Below, piece by piece: positions 44,160 to 53,252 of a stretch of 64,000 nt of DNA (position 1 is its first letter; each line of letters starts with the position of its first letter). A program made the translations under genes and the position numbers. The stretch covers positions 176,882 to 240,881 of the forward strand of contig JBCBVV010000004.1 of assembly GCA_039817415.1 (NCBI GenBank), read 5' to 3'. The DNA comes from JALEFZ01 sp039817415 (GTDB lineage: Bacteria; Bacteroidota; Bacteroidia; J057). The notes beneath the pieces were generated by a model. The model ran no database searches, had not been told where the DNA came from, and saw only the letters and a list, made by a program, of their open reading frames with translations.

Positions 44160-46523
44160 ATGAACAGGGAGAGAAAACATGCTAATTCCTTTCAGACCTG
44201 CCTACTTGGTCTTGGCCTGATGGGCTTATGGGGGCTAATGGGAACTCCACTCATGGCTCAGAGTCAGGAATATCTGGCCTTTGAATCCCGCCTACATAGC
44301 TTGAAGGAAGCCGAGAACTGGAGTGGCATCGAGGAAATCACAAATAAGGCTCTTGAAGTTCATGAAGGCAAGGAGTACTTGGAAATGCATGCCTTGGCTC
44401 ATACTATCAGAGCCCTCGATCCCTATAATCAGCTTACCTACGAATTGGCTCAACCTGACATGGAAGCCATCGATTCTCTCCTCAAAACGGAACATTCGGG
44501 AAAAACCGTCGCCCTTCCCTACCACCTTGGCAACCTCAATTACTTTCTTCAAGTGGAAAAAGAAGCCAACCATTTCTACAAAATCGCTTTACAAAGGGCT
44601 ACCCAATCGGAACATTCCCTTCTTTTTCAGGTGTATACAGGGCTCTCTTTGGTCGCCACACTGGGTCATCAAAGCAGGACTTCCATCCACTATATGCAAG
44701 AAGCCCTTGAGGTTGCCACTAGAAAAGGATCAGCCATTCAGCAGGCAGAGGCTCTCAATCAGTTGGCGACGATTTACTTTTCCATTGGCAACTGGGACTC
44801 TTCACGACTGTATTTTGAACAATTGCTAAGCATCAAACGAGAGGGAGATCCGAGAGAATTGATCAGTGATTTAACCCAATTGGGGGATATGCTTTCCTCC
44901 CAAGGTAAATTTGCGGAAGGACAAACCTACCACCTAGAAGCCCTTCAAGTGGCAGAGAAACTAAATGATTCGCTGCTATTAGGAGGAATCTTGACAGACC
45001 TGTCTCAAGGCTATGTCAATCAAGAAGATTGGCCTAAAGCGATGCTGTATAGCCAAAGAGCACTCAAGATGCTGGAATTTCAACAATTCCCTCACGCAAG
45101 AGCCAGTAATTTTTACATCAATGGGCTGGCAAGATATCACAGTGGAGAAAGCACCCAAGCCCTGGTTCAACTGGACAGAGCACTCAGCATCTATGATGAG
45201 GTAGGAGAATTGCGTGATGAGAAGGTGCGAATCCAGCTTCTCAAGGCTGAAATTTTAACCGAGGATGCCAGTTATGACAAGGCTTTGGGCCTACTCAAGG
45301 AGGTTCTAAAAAAGAAAGAAACCTATTCGACTAAGCCTGATATGCTCGAGGTGAATCTCACCATGGCTAGAGTTTATTTGCAGAAAGGGCAGAACAAACA
45401 GGCCATTAGCCATCTCAAAAAAGCAAGGGACCTTTCCTATGAACTCAAAAGCCCAAGAAGTCTGGAAAGAACATTGGATTTGTTATCAAGGGCCTATGCT
45501 AGAGAAGGATCTTATAAAATGGCCTACCAATGGCAGGAAGAACAAGGTAAACTAAGAGATTCGCTCTTCAATGCTGATCGTGCCATGATCGTCTCAGAAT
45601 TGGAAGCTCGCTACACATCGGAACAAAAGGATAGGCAAAACGCCGAATTGAAGGCAGAGGTCAATTCGCGTAATTATGAGTTGGAAAAGAACAAATCCAC
45701 CATTCTCCAGAAAACACAGCAGATATATCTTCTCATTGGAGGACTCCTTTTATTATCACTTCTCCTTTTCTTGATTACCTATCGCCAACGACAGCGCAAA
45801 AAATTGATGCAGGAAAGGCTCCATACCTTGGAAAAGGAAATAGAAACCCAAAATCTAAGGGCTGTTTTGCAAGGAGAAGAAAAAGAAAGACAAAGAGTAG
45901 GAAGGGAATTACACGATGGTTTAGGAGCGCTGTTGGCTTCTATCAAGGCCCTTTTTCAAACCCTAGAAGTAGAGTTTCCTGGTGCCAATAGCTCAAAACA
46001 CTACCAGAAAGCAGATGAATTACTGGATCATGCTTGTCAAGAAGTGAGAAGCATCTCACACAACATGGTTTCGACTTCTTTGCAGGAATACGGACTAGAA
46101 CAGGCTATTTACAGCCTGGCGCAATTGACCCAAAACAACCATCATCTTCAGGTAGAACCTATTTTATTTGGTAACATGGACAGTGCAGCAGAAGAAGTCC
46201 AAATCTCAATTTACCGAATGGTACAAGAACTGCTACGGAACATTGTCAAACATGCCGAAGCCAAGGAAGTGCTTATTCAGGTATCAGCTGAAGAAGATCA
46301 AATTCTAGTCACAGTCGAGGATGATGGCAAAGGCTTTGATGCTACGGAGGTTCTGAACAAAGGCATTGGCCTACAAAACATTAAAACACGAATAGATTAT
46401 TTGAAGGGCAACATGGAAATAGACTCCCAAAAAGGAGTAGGAACCACTGTTCTTCTTGAAATACCCCTTCCCCAAGAGAAAATAGGGGAAGGAGCGCCCA
46501 TGAAAACCGACAAAAACACCTAA
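44160..46523 (+). CDS. TPR-domain sensor histidine kinase (NarL type)
   Basis: 787 residues. A signal peptide or first TM (about 12-34) leads a long helical region (about 40-480) with at least six TPR-like repeats, placed in the periplasm. A TM helix at about 521-540 (QIYLLIGGLLLLSLLLFLITY) is followed by a coiled coil and the HisKA_3 dimerisation domain with His585 in RELHDGLGALLASIKAL. The ATP-binding domain has NIVKHAEA and DDGKGFD...GIGLQNI. It probably senses protein or peptide signals by the TPR part and phosphorylates the regulator encoded 11 bases downstream. Confidence 0.88.
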   Translation: MNRERKHANSFQTCLLGLGLMGLWGLMGTPLMAQSQEYLAFESRLHSLKEAENWSGIEEITNKALEVHEGKEYLEMHALAHTIRALDPYNQLTYELAQPDMEAIDSLLKTEHSGKTVALPYHLGNLNYFLQVEKEANHFYKIALQRATQSEHSLLFQVYTGLSLVATLGHQSRTSIHYMQEALEVATRKGSAIQQAEALNQLATIYFSIGNWDSSRLYFEQLLSIKREGDPRELISDLTQLGDMLSSQGKFAEGQTYHLEALQVAEKLNDSLLLGGILTDLSQGYVNQEDWPKAMLYSQRALKMLEFQQFPHARASNFYINGLARYHSGESTQALVQLDRALSIYDEVGELRDEKVRIQLLKAEILTEDASYDKALGLLKEVLKKKETYSTKPDMLEVNLTMARVYLQKGQNKQAISHLKKARDLSYELKSPRSLERTLDLLSRAYAREGSYKMAYQWQEEQGKLRDSLFNADRAMIVSELEARYTSEQKDRQNAELKAEVNSRNYELEKNKSTILQKTQQIYLLIGGLLLLSLLLFLITYRQRQRKKLMQERLHTLEKEIETQNLRAVLQGEEKERQRVGRELHDGLGALLASIKALFQTLEVEFPGANSSKHYQKADELLDHACQEVRSISHNMVSTSLQEYGLEQAIYSLAQLTQNNHHLQVEPILFGNMDSAAEEVQISIYRMVQELLRNIVKHAEAKEVLIQVSAEEDQILVTVEDDGKGFDATEVLNKGIGLQNIKTRIDYLKGNMEIDSQKGVGTTVLLEIPLPQEKIGEGAPMKTDKNT

Positions 46524-46534
46524 AAGAAGTTGCT

Positions 46535-47197
46535 ATGCCCGATGAAATCATAAAAGTACTATTGGTAGACGACCATCACGTATTAGCTGATGGCATCCAG
46601 GCCATGATTGAGCCTGTCGAAGACATTGAGGTGATCAAACACTGCGGAGATGGTGCTTCTACCCTCGCCTTCCTAGCGTCTACCGATGAGGTTCAATTGA
46701 TTCTGCTTGATATCAATTTGCCTGACATCAATGGCATAAACCTTTGCCAGCAAATCAAAAAGACCTATTCCAATATCCGAATTCTTGCCCTCTCCATGCA
46801 TCAGGAACCCGCCTTCATCTCCCGAATGATCCGCGCTGGTGCCAATGGATATTTGTTAAAGAACACGGGTAGAGAAGAACTAGTCAATGCAATCTATACT
46901 GTACATGGAGGAGATGAATACTTCGCCAAAGAAGTTACCGACCTGATCATGGCTGGCCTAAGACCAGCTTCTGAAAGGAATCAGGGCGGCATCCAGAAGA
47001 TCACTCGGAGAGAAAAAGAGATCCTTAAACTCATCATGGAAGAGATGACGACAGATGAGATTGCTGAGAAACTCTTCATTAGTCCTTCAACGGTGATTTC
47101 ACATCGGAAAAGCCTCCTCAGAAAACTCAATGCCAAGAATACGGCTGGGCTTGTGAAGGCAGCCTATGAATATAATCTGCTTGAGGGAGAGATGTAA
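46535..47197 (+). CDS. LuxR/NarL-family response regulator
   Basis: 220 residues. The receiver domain (1-120) has the acidic pocket LLVDDHH, phospho-acceptor Asp59 (LLDINLPDINGI) and conserved Lys in LLKNTG. The LuxR-type helix-turn-helix (about 150-210: ITRREKEILKLIMEEMTTDEIAEKLFISPSTVISHRKSLLRKL) binds DNA. It follows the TPR kinase by 11 bases and is its probable partner. Target genes are unknown; autoregulation of the cupredoxin-porin operon is a reasonable guess. Confidence 0.93.
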   Translation: MPDEIIKVLLVDDHHVLADGIQAMIEPVEDIEVIKHCGDGASTLAFLASTDEVQLILLDINLPDINGINLCQQIKKTYSNIRILALSMHQEPAFISRMIRAGANGYLLKNTGREELVNAIYTVHGGDEYFAKEVTDLIMAGLRPASERNQGGIQKITRREKEILKLIMEEMTTDEIAEKLFISPSTVISHRKSLLRKLNAKNTAGLVKAAYEYNLLEGEM

Positions 47198-47214
47198 CAA
47201 ATTATGAAGACGCT

Positions 47215-47242
47215 TTAAAAATGGGGAGAATAGATTTCTCCC
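47215..47242 (-). terminator. Intrinsic terminator of the lipoprotein gene
   Basis: GGGAGAA / TTCTCCC arms with a 5-base loop start at the stop codon of the minus-strand lipoprotein gene and run into ATTTTTAAA on that strand. It may also stop the regulator operon coming from the other side. Confidence 0.6.
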
Positions 47243-47820
47243 TAAGATTCGATGATCAATTCAAGAACTGGAGGCCCCTTTCTTTGGGGGTGTACTATAA
47301 TACCTGATAGATCCAGATCATCAATATCATGCCCCCATATACCATATTTCCCATCAGTTTGATTCCTGTTGATCAGTCCTTCCCTTTTCTCCAAGGGAAT
47401 GGTCTTTACTTCTGCTGAAGCTTCTTCCTCAGCATATATCCTTTTATAGTTCCTACTGATGATGAGAATAAGTTCTCCCCTGGTAAAACCAGCCGTAGAG
47501 TCAGCTTTGATAGGCAATTTCAAATCCTTACTTAAAGGATAATCTAGAAATAGAATAGCTTCATTTTCCTTGATAACAACTTCCTCCTTTCCCTCCAGTT
47601 TATCCCAAACTTTCTCAGGTTCCTTTATAGATATCCAAGGAATCACACCATCTTCAAATATCTCTAAGTCTTCAGGATCATCTGTAGATACTTCAATTGC
47701 GACTTCATAGCCCAGTAGTTCCTGCTGAGGAGGGTCCTCGAAATTGTTGGCTTGCTGAGTAGCGTATTCACAGGAAGTGGTAAACAACAGGAACAGAATA
47801 AAGGGAATAAAATATTTCAT
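47242..47820 (-). CDS. Small lipoprotein of unknown function
   Basis: 192 residues from ATG 47820; the longer frame starts with TTG. Lipoprotein signal ending FTTSCEY (Cys near residue 17). The rest is beta-rich and acidic without recognisable motifs; it includes a VVIKENEAILFLDYPLSKDLKLPIK strand pair and a C-terminal DLDLSGIIVHPQ segment. No family was recognised. It is a single gene. Periplasmic attachment to a membrane is expected. Confidence 0.65.
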   Translation of the reverse strand: MKYFIPFILFLLFTTSCEYATQQANNFEDPPQQELLGYEVAIEVSTDDPEDLEIFEDGVIPWISIKEPEKVWDKLEGKEEVVIKENEAILFLDYPLSKDLKLPIKADSTAGFTRGELILIISRNYKRIYAEEEASAEVKTIPLEKREGLINRNQTDGKYGIWGHDIDDLDLSGIIVHPQRKGPPVLELIIES

Positions 47821-47894
47821 GTTTATGTTGGTTTGTGCTGGTAAATGAAAAAAAGAGCCTACTAGCAAGTTAGCACCTCTGTTGGAAATAGGAC

Positions 47895-47927
47895 AAAAAA
47901 TGAGCCTTCTCTTTCGAAAAGGCTCAT
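47895..47927 (-). terminator. Intrinsic terminator of the CHRD gene
   Basis: On the minus strand ATGAGCCTT / AAGGCTCAT arms with a 10-base loop are followed by TTTTTT, about 20 bases after the stop codon. Confidence 0.9.
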
Positions 47928-47948
47928 CATTAGGATTTAGCTTAGCAA

Positions 47949-50900
47949 TTATTCTTTCAGGATACGATTCGTTTCCACCCAGTCTTGTTGACTGATTTCA
48001 ACGAAGTAGAGGCCTTCCGCTAAGGAGCTTACATCCAAGAGCGAATCAGATCCTAATTGAATTGATGATCTCATGACCACTCGCCCAAAGACATCCAGTA
48101 CTCTCAGTTGTCCTTCACCAGCGAGTTCGTCGGTTCTGATGCGGAGTACATTTTCCACGGGAGAAGGGAATAGAAGAACTTGCTGATCAAGGTCATTTTC
48201 CTCAATACTTGTTGTTCCAAGAATTCCACGTGTCAAATAAACACTATCGGCCTCACCTACTGCCTGTACGGCACCATCGCTGGCAGCGGCTCTATGGTAG
48301 AGTGTAATTGACTGTCCCACCTGTACGCCTGCATCCGCTAGGATATTGGCTACGGTTCCATAATCCGCATTGAATTCTGCTGGTTTCCCCACATTAGAGA
48401 AGACCAATGGATCGGCAAAGTCCCTTGTTGCAGACAATTCCCAGAAATAAACCACTGGATTTCCATCGGGATCAGCAGCCTCTGTAAAGGTAGCCTGGAA
48501 GTTTTCGGTAGAGTCACCTTCTATGCTAATGGATGCATTGGAAGCAGGCGCTGTAATCATTGGTTCCGGCTCTGGGAACTCATTGCTCTCTGGCAAAATC
48601 TGTCCTCTGGCCTCACCACTTGGAACCAAGGTAGAGTGTAGATTCAGGTATAAACCTTCGTTACTCAACTTTACCTCTTGTGCGCTATCCAGTGCAAATA
48701 CATTGTCGATGGCCTCGAAGTTTCCTCCCTTAAGGTCTCCATCAAGTTGAGGTACCACGATCACTTCAATGGGTCCATTGGCATCGGCTTCTGCAGCGTG
48801 AAGGTGAGAACCTCCATTGATATTGGCATCAAAATCTCCTTCCAATTGTGCGAAACGACCACTTACGACCATCTGGCCATTCGTCAACTCAATTTTCAAC
48901 GCTCCTTCTGCTGTGGTCAGTACAGGCTGCACTTCATTTTTGCTGGAAATGGTGGTAGTGAAATAAGACTCTGCATAAGGAAGAATCTGTCCCCGTAGTT
49001 CGCCAGAAGCATTGTCTAAGGAATGGATATTCACATATAATCTCCTTTCAACAAGGGTATCTGTTTGACCGGCTGAAAGGGTGAATGCATTGGAATCAGC
49101 TAGGAATTCACCACTCAGTTGGTCTGCACTTACTTCTGCGTTCAGTATCCAAACTATAGGACCATTTTGGCCTGCCAGACCGGCATGGATATGTGCACCT
49201 CCTGCCAAGGCAGTATTCAATGCTGATTCTAGGTTATTGAAGGAACCAGAAGTTGTTAGACTTCCATCCTTCCATTCAGAAATGGTATTACCATAGGCAG
49301 CCGTTTTAACGGGGATTAACTCACTTGTACCCGACAAAGGAGAGAAGAAGTAGTTTTGAGCTTCTGCCATCAACTGTCCACGCAATTCACCAGAGGCGAT
49401 GCTATCAGAATGGATGTTGATGTATAGCCTTCTTTCTTTCAAGGTATCTGCTTCACCCACGCTGATATCAAAGCTGTTATTTTCAGCATAAAATACACCT
49501 GCAGATTCATCTGAATTCAAATCGGGAACCAAGACAAACTGTATTCCACCATTTTGTCCCGCCATTCCAACATGAATGTGAGAACCACCTGCAATGCTTT
49601 CGTTGAAGCCATTCGCCAGGTCATTGAATGAACCTGAAACAAGCAGCTTGCCAAATCGCTTCTCAATGACTACAGTTCCCGATGCCTGCGAGATGGCAGG
49701 TGTAACCTCCTGTGTAGCTGACAAAAGCGCATAGAGGAAGTAATTTCCTTCTGGTACCGCCTGCCCTCTTAGCTCGCCAGAAGCGTTATCAATGGAATGT
49801 AGATTGGCATATAGCTCACGCTTCAACAAGTATTGCAAGGTCGCAGAATCAAGGCTGTTGCCATTTTGGGCCGCTTCAAACTGACCACTTCTGTTGTCTG
49901 CATTCAAGCTAGCATCCAGTAAAATGGCAATTCCACCATTCTGTCCTGCAATAGCTTGGTGAAGATGGGCACCACCAGCAGCATTTACATTAAAGTCCGA
50001 ACCAAAATCCCTGAAGTATCCTGTACTCAATAGGGAATCAGGACCAAATAATTCATGGATCAACTGACCTTGTGCGGCTGTTACGATAGCAGGAACTTCT
50101 TGCGCTCCGGCAAGAAAAGACCTGAATACCATGGATGGCATACCTACAATTTGGCCTCTTAGTTCTCCTGATCTAAATCGTTGAGAGTGAATGTTGATGT
50201 ACAATTGACGGCCTACCAAATAGTCCTTTTGTGCTTGAGTCAGAACAAAGGCATTGTCAACGGCCTCAAAGGTTCCCCCATTCCCATCTACATTAAGATT
50301 TGGAGTTAGAATCAATTCAATTCCTCCGTTTTGTCCCGCATATCCAAGGTGAATATGAGCGCCCCCAGCCAGATCAATGGCAACTGAATCACTTAGGTTG
50401 GTAAATGAACCAGAAGCCGTCAAAGTATCTCCAATTAAATCAAACACCAAGGCTCCATAAGCTTCTGACAGCACAGAATGAACCTCATTTGATCCATACA
50501 AATTTGAGGAGAAGAAGGATGTAGCGATGCTGTTTTGATCATCTCGCTTTAAAATTTGTCCTCTCACCTCTCCCGCAGCATAATTCAAAGTATGTACATT
50601 CACATACAATCCTCTTGCCTGTAAGGCATCAACTTGGGCTTGTGTCAAGGTAAAGGTATTGTCCCCAGCAGCAAAAGTGGCAGAGGTACCATCAGCAGAT
50701 AAACTAAGGCTTAGCAGCAATTCAATTGGACCGTTTTGTCCAGCCAAGCCGTTGTGGATATGAACACCACCAGCAATGGACGTATCAATAGAAGAAGAAA
50801 GACCATTCACTGAGCCATAGACCGTGAGGGTTGTTCCGTTCAAATCTACATAGATTGTCCCACCAGCTGTTGTTTCCTTCGGCTCAACTTGTTGGGCTCC

Positions 50901-52835
50901 TGTCAGCTTTGCAGCAAACATCTCGACTTGTTGCCCACTCCAAAAGGCAGCTCCTACATCATTGGCTCCCCCAAAATAGATGTAGGGAGAAACTCCTGCT
51001 ACAAAATTCATGGCATCGTCCCAGCGTCCTGCCGTTACAGCCTGCCCTACCCTAGCCTGATTGGCAGCACCCCACTGTACATAATCTCCTAGATCATTAG
51101 GGGAAGTAGAACCAAAGACAGCATTGATAAACAGTCCCAGTCCGCCAGTTGAAGGAAGGGCTGTTACCCCAAGGCTTCCTGAGGTCAGGTCAAAGGTCAC
51201 ACTAGAATCTGGCTCCAGGTTACGGTTTCCTGTCCATACGGTGTAGTCGCTCAACACATTGTACTGACCAGGTCCCAAACAGAAATTGTAAGTCGTTACG
51301 TCCTCTGTAGTTCCACCAAAGTTTTTCAAAGTAACAGTCTCATTGTCTGTATCTACTTCCACCATTCTGACAATAGCAGGAGGAGGTGTTACACCACTCC
51401 ACCACACAGCACCTACATCATTGGCCCCGCCATTGTAGGTGTAGGGAGATAAATTGCCCACAAAATTCATGGCATCATCCCAGCGTCCTGCTGTTACAGC
51501 CTGACCAACCCTAGCCTGATTGGCAGCACCCCACTGTACATAATCTCCTAGATCATTAGGGGAAGTAGAACCAAAGACCGCATTGATAAATAGTCCCAGT
51601 CCACCAGTTGAAGGAAGGGCTGTTACACCAAGGCTTCCAGAAGTTAGGTCAAAGGTCACACTAGAATCTGGTTCCAGGTTACGGTTTCCTATCCATACAG
51701 TGTAGTCGCTCAGCACATTGTATTGACCAGGTCCCAGACAGAAATTGTATGTCGTTACGTCCTCTGTAGTTCCACCAAAGTTTTTCAGAGTAACTGTTTC
51801 ATTGTCTGTATTGACTTCCACCATTCTGACAATAGCAGGAGGAGTTGTTCCACTCCACCATGTAGCTCCCACATCATTGGCACCGCCGTTGTAGGTATAG
51901 GGAGATAAATTGCCCACAAAATTCATGGCATTATCCCAGCGTCCTGCGGTAACCGCTTGTCCTACCCTAGCCTGATTGGCAGCGCCCCACTGTACATAAT
52001 CTCCTAGATCATTAGGTGAAGTGGAACCAAAGACCGCATTGATAAACAGTCCCAGTCCACCAGTTGAAGGAAGGGCCGTTACACCGAGGCTTCCAGAAGT
52101 CAAGTCAAAGGTCACACTAGAATCTGGTTCAAGGTTAAGGTTTCCTGTCCATACGGTGTAGTCGCTCAGCACATTGTACTGACCAGGTCCCAAACAGAAA
52201 TTGTAAGTCGTTACATCTTCGGTAGTTCCACCGAAGTTTTTCAAGGTAACCGTTTCGTTATCCGTATCCACATGTACCATCCTTACAATGGCAGGAGTGG
52301 TTGAGCCAGTCCACCAAGTAGAACCTACATCATTGGCACCGCCTACAAAATCGTAGGGAGATACTCCTGAGACAAAGTTCATGGCATTATCCCAACGTCC
52401 TGCGGTAACCGCTTGTCCTACCCTTGCTTGATTGGCAGCTCCCCATTGAACATAGTCTGCGATGTCATTGGGACTTGATGAACCAAAAGAAGAGTTAAAG
52501 AACAACCCTAGCCCTCCATTCGTAGGAAGGGCTGTAACCCCCTGGCTACCAGAGCTCAGGTTGATAGTTACCAATGAACCTGGCATAAGATTCAAACTTC
52601 CCATGATAGAGGAGTAGTTGCTCAAGCTGTTGTATTGGCCGGGTCCGAGGCAAAACTGGAAGCTGGACAGGTTTTCCATGACCGTTCCAAAATTTTCTAA
52701 TACGACCCGTTCATTGTCTGTGTCAACCTCCACGATGCGGATGATCGCACCCGGAGTTTGCGCCGTAGTTAGTCCTCCCCAGATAAATAAGCCTAAAAGG
52801 AGTAACCTGAATAAGATAAAGTCTCGATTAAACAT
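47949..52835 (-). CDS. Giant T9SS protein with four LTD-like repeats and six CHRD domains
   Basis: 1628 residues from ATG 52835; the longer frame begins with GTG. Signal peptide ending LTTAQ (about residue 25). Four tandem copies of an LTD-like domain (about 152 residues each, to ~residue 645), of which the last three are almost identical, contain GPGQYN.LSDY, TSGSLGVTALP and YVQWGAANQARVGQAVTAGRWD. Six CHRD (chordin-like) domains follow, each with A.GGAHIH.G.AGQNG-type and LY(V/I)N(I/V)HS..ASGELRGQ motifs, to ~1430. An Ig-like segment and a T9SS sorting domain (LLFPSPVENV...GLYFVEI) finish it. It is probably exported to the cell surface; CHRD function in bacteria is unknown. Confidence 0.9.
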   Translation of the reverse strand: MFNRDFILFRLLLLGLFIWGGLTTAQTPGAIIRIVEVDTDNERVVLENFGTVMENLSSFQFCLGPGQYNSLSNYSSIMGSLNLMPGSLVTINLSSGSQGVTALPTNGGLGLFFNSSFGSSSPNDIADYVQWGAANQARVGQAVTAGRWDNAMNFVSGVSPYDFVGGANDVGSTWWTGSTTPAIVRMVHVDTDNETVTLKNFGGTTEDVTTYNFCLGPGQYNVLSDYTVWTGNLNLEPDSSVTFDLTSGSLGVTALPSTGGLGLFINAVFGSTSPNDLGDYVQWGAANQARVGQAVTAGRWDNAMNFVGNLSPYTYNGGANDVGATWWSGTTPPAIVRMVEVNTDNETVTLKNFGGTTEDVTTYNFCLGPGQYNVLSDYTVWIGNRNLEPDSSVTFDLTSGSLGVTALPSTGGLGLFINAVFGSTSPNDLGDYVQWGAANQARVGQAVTAGRWDDAMNFVGNLSPYTYNGGANDVGAVWWSGVTPPPAIVRMVEVDTDNETVTLKNFGGTTEDVTTYNFCLGPGQYNVLSDYTVWTGNRNLEPDSSVTFDLTSGSLGVTALPSTGGLGLFINAVFGSTSPNDLGDYVQWGAANQARVGQAVTAGRWDDAMNFVAGVSPYIYFGGANDVGAAFWSGQQVEMFAAKLTGAQQVEPKETTAGGTIYVDLNGTTLTVYGSVNGLSSSIDTSIAGGVHIHNGLAGQNGPIELLLSLSLSADGTSATFAAGDNTFTLTQAQVDALQARGLYVNVHTLNYAAGEVRGQILKRDDQNSIATSFFSSNLYGSNEVHSVLSEAYGALVFDLIGDTLTASGSFTNLSDSVAIDLAGGAHIHLGYAGQNGGIELILTPNLNVDGNGGTFEAVDNAFVLTQAQKDYLVGRQLYINIHSQRFRSGELRGQIVGMPSMVFRSFLAGAQEVPAIVTAAQGQLIHELFGPDSLLSTGYFRDFGSDFNVNAAGGAHLHQAIAGQNGGIAILLDASLNADNRSGQFEAAQNGNSLDSATLQYLLKRELYANLHSIDNASGELRGQAVPEGNYFLYALLSATQEVTPAISQASGTVVIEKRFGKLLVSGSFNDLANGFNESIAGGSHIHVGMAGQNGGIQFVLVPDLNSDESAGVFYAENNSFDISVGEADTLKERRLYINIHSDSIASGELRGQLMAEAQNYFFSPLSGTSELIPVKTAAYGNTISEWKDGSLTTSGSFNNLESALNTALAGGAHIHAGLAGQNGPIVWILNAEVSADQLSGEFLADSNAFTLSAGQTDTLVERRLYVNIHSLDNASGELRGQILPYAESYFTTTISSKNEVQPVLTTAEGALKIELTNGQMVVSGRFAQLEGDFDANINGGSHLHAAEADANGPIEVIVVPQLDGDLKGGNFEAIDNVFALDSAQEVKLSNEGLYLNLHSTLVPSGEARGQILPESNEFPEPEPMITAPASNASISIEGDSTENFQATFTEAADPDGNPVVYFWELSATRDFADPLVFSNVGKPAEFNADYGTVANILADAGVQVGQSITLYHRAAASDGAVQAVGEADSVYLTRGILGTTSIEENDLDQQVLLFPSPVENVLRIRTDELAGEGQLRVLDVFGRVVMRSSIQLGSDSLLDVSSLAEGLYFVEISQQDWVETNRILKE
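50930..52760 (-). repeat. Four tandem ~456-bp intragenic repeats (LTD-like units)
   Basis: Boundaries recur at about 51370, 51829, 52286 and 52742, a spacing of 456-459 bases (152 codons). The three copies nearest the middle of the gene are nearly identical in DNA, down to silent positions. The first-translated copy has diverged. This points to recent duplication or gene conversion inside the gene. Confidence 0.85.
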
Positions 52836-53252
52836 TGAATTGATTTTTGATATGAAAGCATGAGATTTTGGGCAAAAAATCTTCACATACTGCCTTTCAG
52901 CCTAGAAGAGCTGATCAAAAATGAGCGCATAACTAGTAGGGAGAATAGCCCAATAGCTTTTCTCATCTTTAGCCATGAAAACCCACATTCTGGCTTCTGG
53001 ATAGATTTTCACACCCTCCCAAATAGCCTTCAGTTTGGGGCTTTTACAATCCTCTGAATGGGGGAATTCCTAAACGACAAATTCCCCCTTTTGGAGGATA
53101 AAATGGAAAAGTTTGACAAATCGATTTTTTTGAATTTTTCATATTCCCCTCGTTATCAACCACATCCTCAAAATCAGATATCAGCATATAAAAAAAGGCG
53201 AATCATCCCGACTCGCCTTCAAACATTCAAATACGTAGTGCAAAATGTGTGA
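52836..53252. other. Noncoding region with a plus-strand terminator-like hairpin
   Basis: 417 bases between two minus-strand genes. At 53060-53088 GGGGGAATT and AATTCCCCC flank an 11-base loop and TTTT follows on the plus strand, though no plus-strand gene ends there. Small frames in this region show no coding character. Confidence 0.45.
53190..53219 (-). terminator. Intrinsic terminator of the phosphodiester glycosidase gene
   Basis: On the minus strand AAGGCGA / TCGCCTT arms around an 11-base loop run into TTTTTT, 34 bases after the stop codon. Confidence 0.85.

Noticed and set aside
50930..52760. Long near-identical tandem repeats that might look like a CRISPR array or satellite DNA
   Set aside because: The period is about 456 bases and keeps one reading frame through LTD-like protein domains of the CHRD gene, so they are coding repeats; no 25-40 base repeat/spacer pattern is present.
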